From positions 7,500,135 to 7,564,134 of the forward strand of contig CM055819.1 of assembly GCA_029582265.1 (NCBI GenBank): a stretch of DNA of 64,000 bases, written 5' to 3'. This document shows, one piece after another, positions 62,030 to 64,000 of this stretch. A program made the translations under genes and the position numbers. Under the pieces are notes generated by a model. The model worked only from the letters and a program-made list of their open reading frames with translations, did no database searches and had not been told where the DNA came from. Origin of the DNA: Zoroaster sp. YZ-2022. Taxonomy: Eukaryota; Echinodermata; Asteroidea; Forcipulatida; Zoroasteridae. Position 1 is the stretch's first letter. Each line of letters opens with the position of its first letter.

Positions 62030-63160
62030 GAAGGATCTTCTATATCCAAAGTCCATAACCCACCCCAGACTGAGGGATCCCCTATATCCTAAGTCAACCA
62101 CCCTCCTTCCCCTGTGCTTGTTAACAACTGATTCAGTTCAGTGAGCACACACTCCTCTCCCCCAACCCCTAGGATCCTAGTCTCATAGTCTCACAGTTTC
62201 CCGCCTGCGCGCCTCAACGAGTGAAAGTAAATTATGCACTCTCTGTAGAACTTTTTAAGTTGAGCACTTGTAGATGATAAATCAATTAGCTATTTAATTA
62301 GGGTAATTGTCTATTTTTCAAATTATTAATTAAGTCTATTATATTTAATAGTAATTTATTCAAATGATTTTATTCTCAAATTTCCTTTGGTAAACTATTT
62401 CTAATACTTTTTAGTTTGACATGAACTGCATGTAAATTATCAACTACTGTTGCTATGCGGGCTCAGGCCACAGCTGCCTGCCCTGATTTTACAGGTAAAG
62501 TCGTCAAACTTTTATTGCTTATATTTACAATATAATTTCATGATTGAAAACATTAATTTTGATTTAGGGGTAGGCCTATATCTTATTTTAACCAGTTTTG
62601 TTTATAGATCAATAATGTGAAAATTTTAGCCTAGGATGTCAAGATCAAGAAGAAGTTTAATTAGTAATTTTTGGCCAAAGAAAGCAGTAGTTTAGTGGCA
62701 TATTGGTTATGAACAAGTGACAGTGCGGATCGTGTGCTTGTTTATTATTAAGAAGATACTGTAGTGTAGAGGGCCCTGGATAATATAAAAAAGTATAAGC
62801 AGATAATTTGTTTATTTTATTTTGATGGTCCCTAATTACATGCAAATAACCTAATGCTTAATTTTAGAAGTTTTGTAGATTTAGTGATTGTGAGATACAT
62901 TGAGGGCAGATATGTGTATTTGGGTTGGGTGCACGCATGCGTGGGTTGGCTGCTTTGTGCGTGAAGCTGCCCACTTTGAGGTCTATTCTGCCTTTGTGTA
63001 TCATGTGCTTGATCACTATTTCTACTTGATTTCCATTTATTTTCTCTTGCGCTCAATTGATAAGGTAAAACCACCAAAGACTGTGAATATTTAACTTTTA
63101 ATTTAATATAATTATTTGTAAAACTCTGCCTGCCCTGATTTTACAGGTTCGTCATCAATA
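62030..63160. other. No exon or repeat recognised
   Basis: AT-rich sequence upstream of the most 5' MEI1 exon found. CTGCCTGCCCTGATTTTACA occurs twice (62475 and 63125) about 650 bp apart, so part may be duplicated. MEI1's first exons are presumably farther right. Confidence 0.45.
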
Positions 63161-63176
63161 AAACCTTGAGAAGCTT

Positions 63177-64000
63177 AGAAAAAAGTACTCAACTGCAGAG
63201 TTGGAGTACGAGTACTTGTACTCACTCGTACTCGAGTACATTTTTCTGTACACGTACTCACACTCAAGAAAAAAGTACTCAACTGCAGAGTTGGAGTACG
63301 AGTACTTGTACTCACTCGTACTCGAGTACATTTTTCTGTACACGTACTCACACTCAAGAAAAAAGTACTCAACTGCAGAGTTGGAGTACGAGTACTTGTA
63401 CTCACTCGTACTCGAGTACATTTTTCTGTACACGTACTCACACTCATGAAAAAGTACTCAACTGCAGAGTTGGAGTACGAGTACTTGTACTCACTCGTAC
63501 TCGAGTACATTTTTCTGTACACGTACTCACACTCATGAAAAAGTACTCAACTGCAGAGTTGGAGTACGAGTACTTGTACTCACTCGTACTCGAGTACATT
63601 TTTCTGTACACGTACTCACACTCATGAAAAAGTACTCAACTGCAGAGTTGGAGTACGTACTTGTACTCACTGCACTCGGTACATTTTTCTGTACACGTAC
63701 TCACACTCATGAAAAAGTACTCAACTGCAGAGTTGGAGTACGAGTACTTGTACTCACTCGTACTCGAGTACATTTTTCTGTACACGTACTCACACTCATG
63801 AAAAAGTACTCAACTACAGAGTTGGAGTACGAGTACTTGTACTCACTCGTACTCAGTACATTTTTCTGTACACGTACTCACACTCAAGAAAAAGTACTCA
63901 ACTGCAGAGTTGCAGTATGAGTACTTCTACTCACTCGTTCTCGAGTACAATTTTCTGTACACGTACTCACACTCAAGAAAAAAGTACTCAACTGCAGAGT
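63177..64000. repeat. Satellite, 89-90 bp unit, rich in GTAC, running off the window
   Basis: AAAAGTACTCAACTGCAGAG starts at 63181, 63271, 63361 and 63450, and on to the window end; at least nine units. Each unit holds GAGTACGAGTACTTGTACTC and CGTACTCGAGTAC, which are self-complementary. Frames open on both strands are a by-product of the period. Confidence 0.95.

Noticed and set aside
63166..63920. Several open frames of 80-150 residues on both strands
   Set aside because: They follow the 90-bp satellite period; no codon bias or family resemblance.

Overview
This is an animal nuclear DNA window: AT-rich, with small exons separated by GT-AG introns and packed with degraded mobile elements. 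Two conserved animal genes are readable, and both run off the window at their 5' ends. The dominant SINE family (a tRNA-like head, a 'CTTGAGCAAGACACTTAACC'-type central domain and an ATT-repeat tail), together with the general repeat style, suggests a marine invertebrate deuterostome. An echinoderm such as a sea star is my best guess. That assignment is inference from memory of such genomes, not proof.

Layout. (1) 561-10601, plus strand: eight 3'-terminal exons of exportin-6 (XPO6), encoding the last 343 residues including the stop. Two large minisatellites (139-bp units at 5212-6325 and 81-bp units at 6685-8392) sit in the intron between 4707 and 8735. (2) 10602-21669: about 11 kb of tail-to-tail intergenic DNA with no recognisable gene, holding SINEs, hAT-like and mariner-like miniature elements, and near-perfect foldbacks. 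(3) 21670-61835, minus strand: 22 exons whose intron phases all agree, encoding about 947 residues of an armadillo-like helical protein. I identify it as MEI1 (meiosis inhibitor / meiotic double-strand-break formation protein 1). Its introns carry a decayed APE-type LINE (26480-29485), a Tc1 transposon with a DD34E transposase (45009-46501), an adjacent 597-bp foldback, three CACTA-type miniature elements, five TTAA-flanked miniature elements, hAT-like elements with 6-bp target duplications, a large-TIR element (50745-51577), and hammerhead-like motifs typical of Penelope-like elements. (4) 61836-64000: upstream part of the MEI1 locus with no exon I can defend, ending in a GTAC-rich 89-90 bp satellite that runs off the window.

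How the parts relate. XPO6 (nuclear export of actin-profilin) and MEI1 (meiotic break formation) are functionally unrelated and simply converge. There is no operon, CRISPR array or prokaryotic system here. The unusual content is the mobile-element ecology: several miniature families have exact termini and target duplications readable from the sequence, and some are nested inside each other, giving a relative insertion order. Phases were used to decide exon ends, and several exon starts (21813, 25446, 56156, 60139) were chosen because only they keep the frame across the junction.
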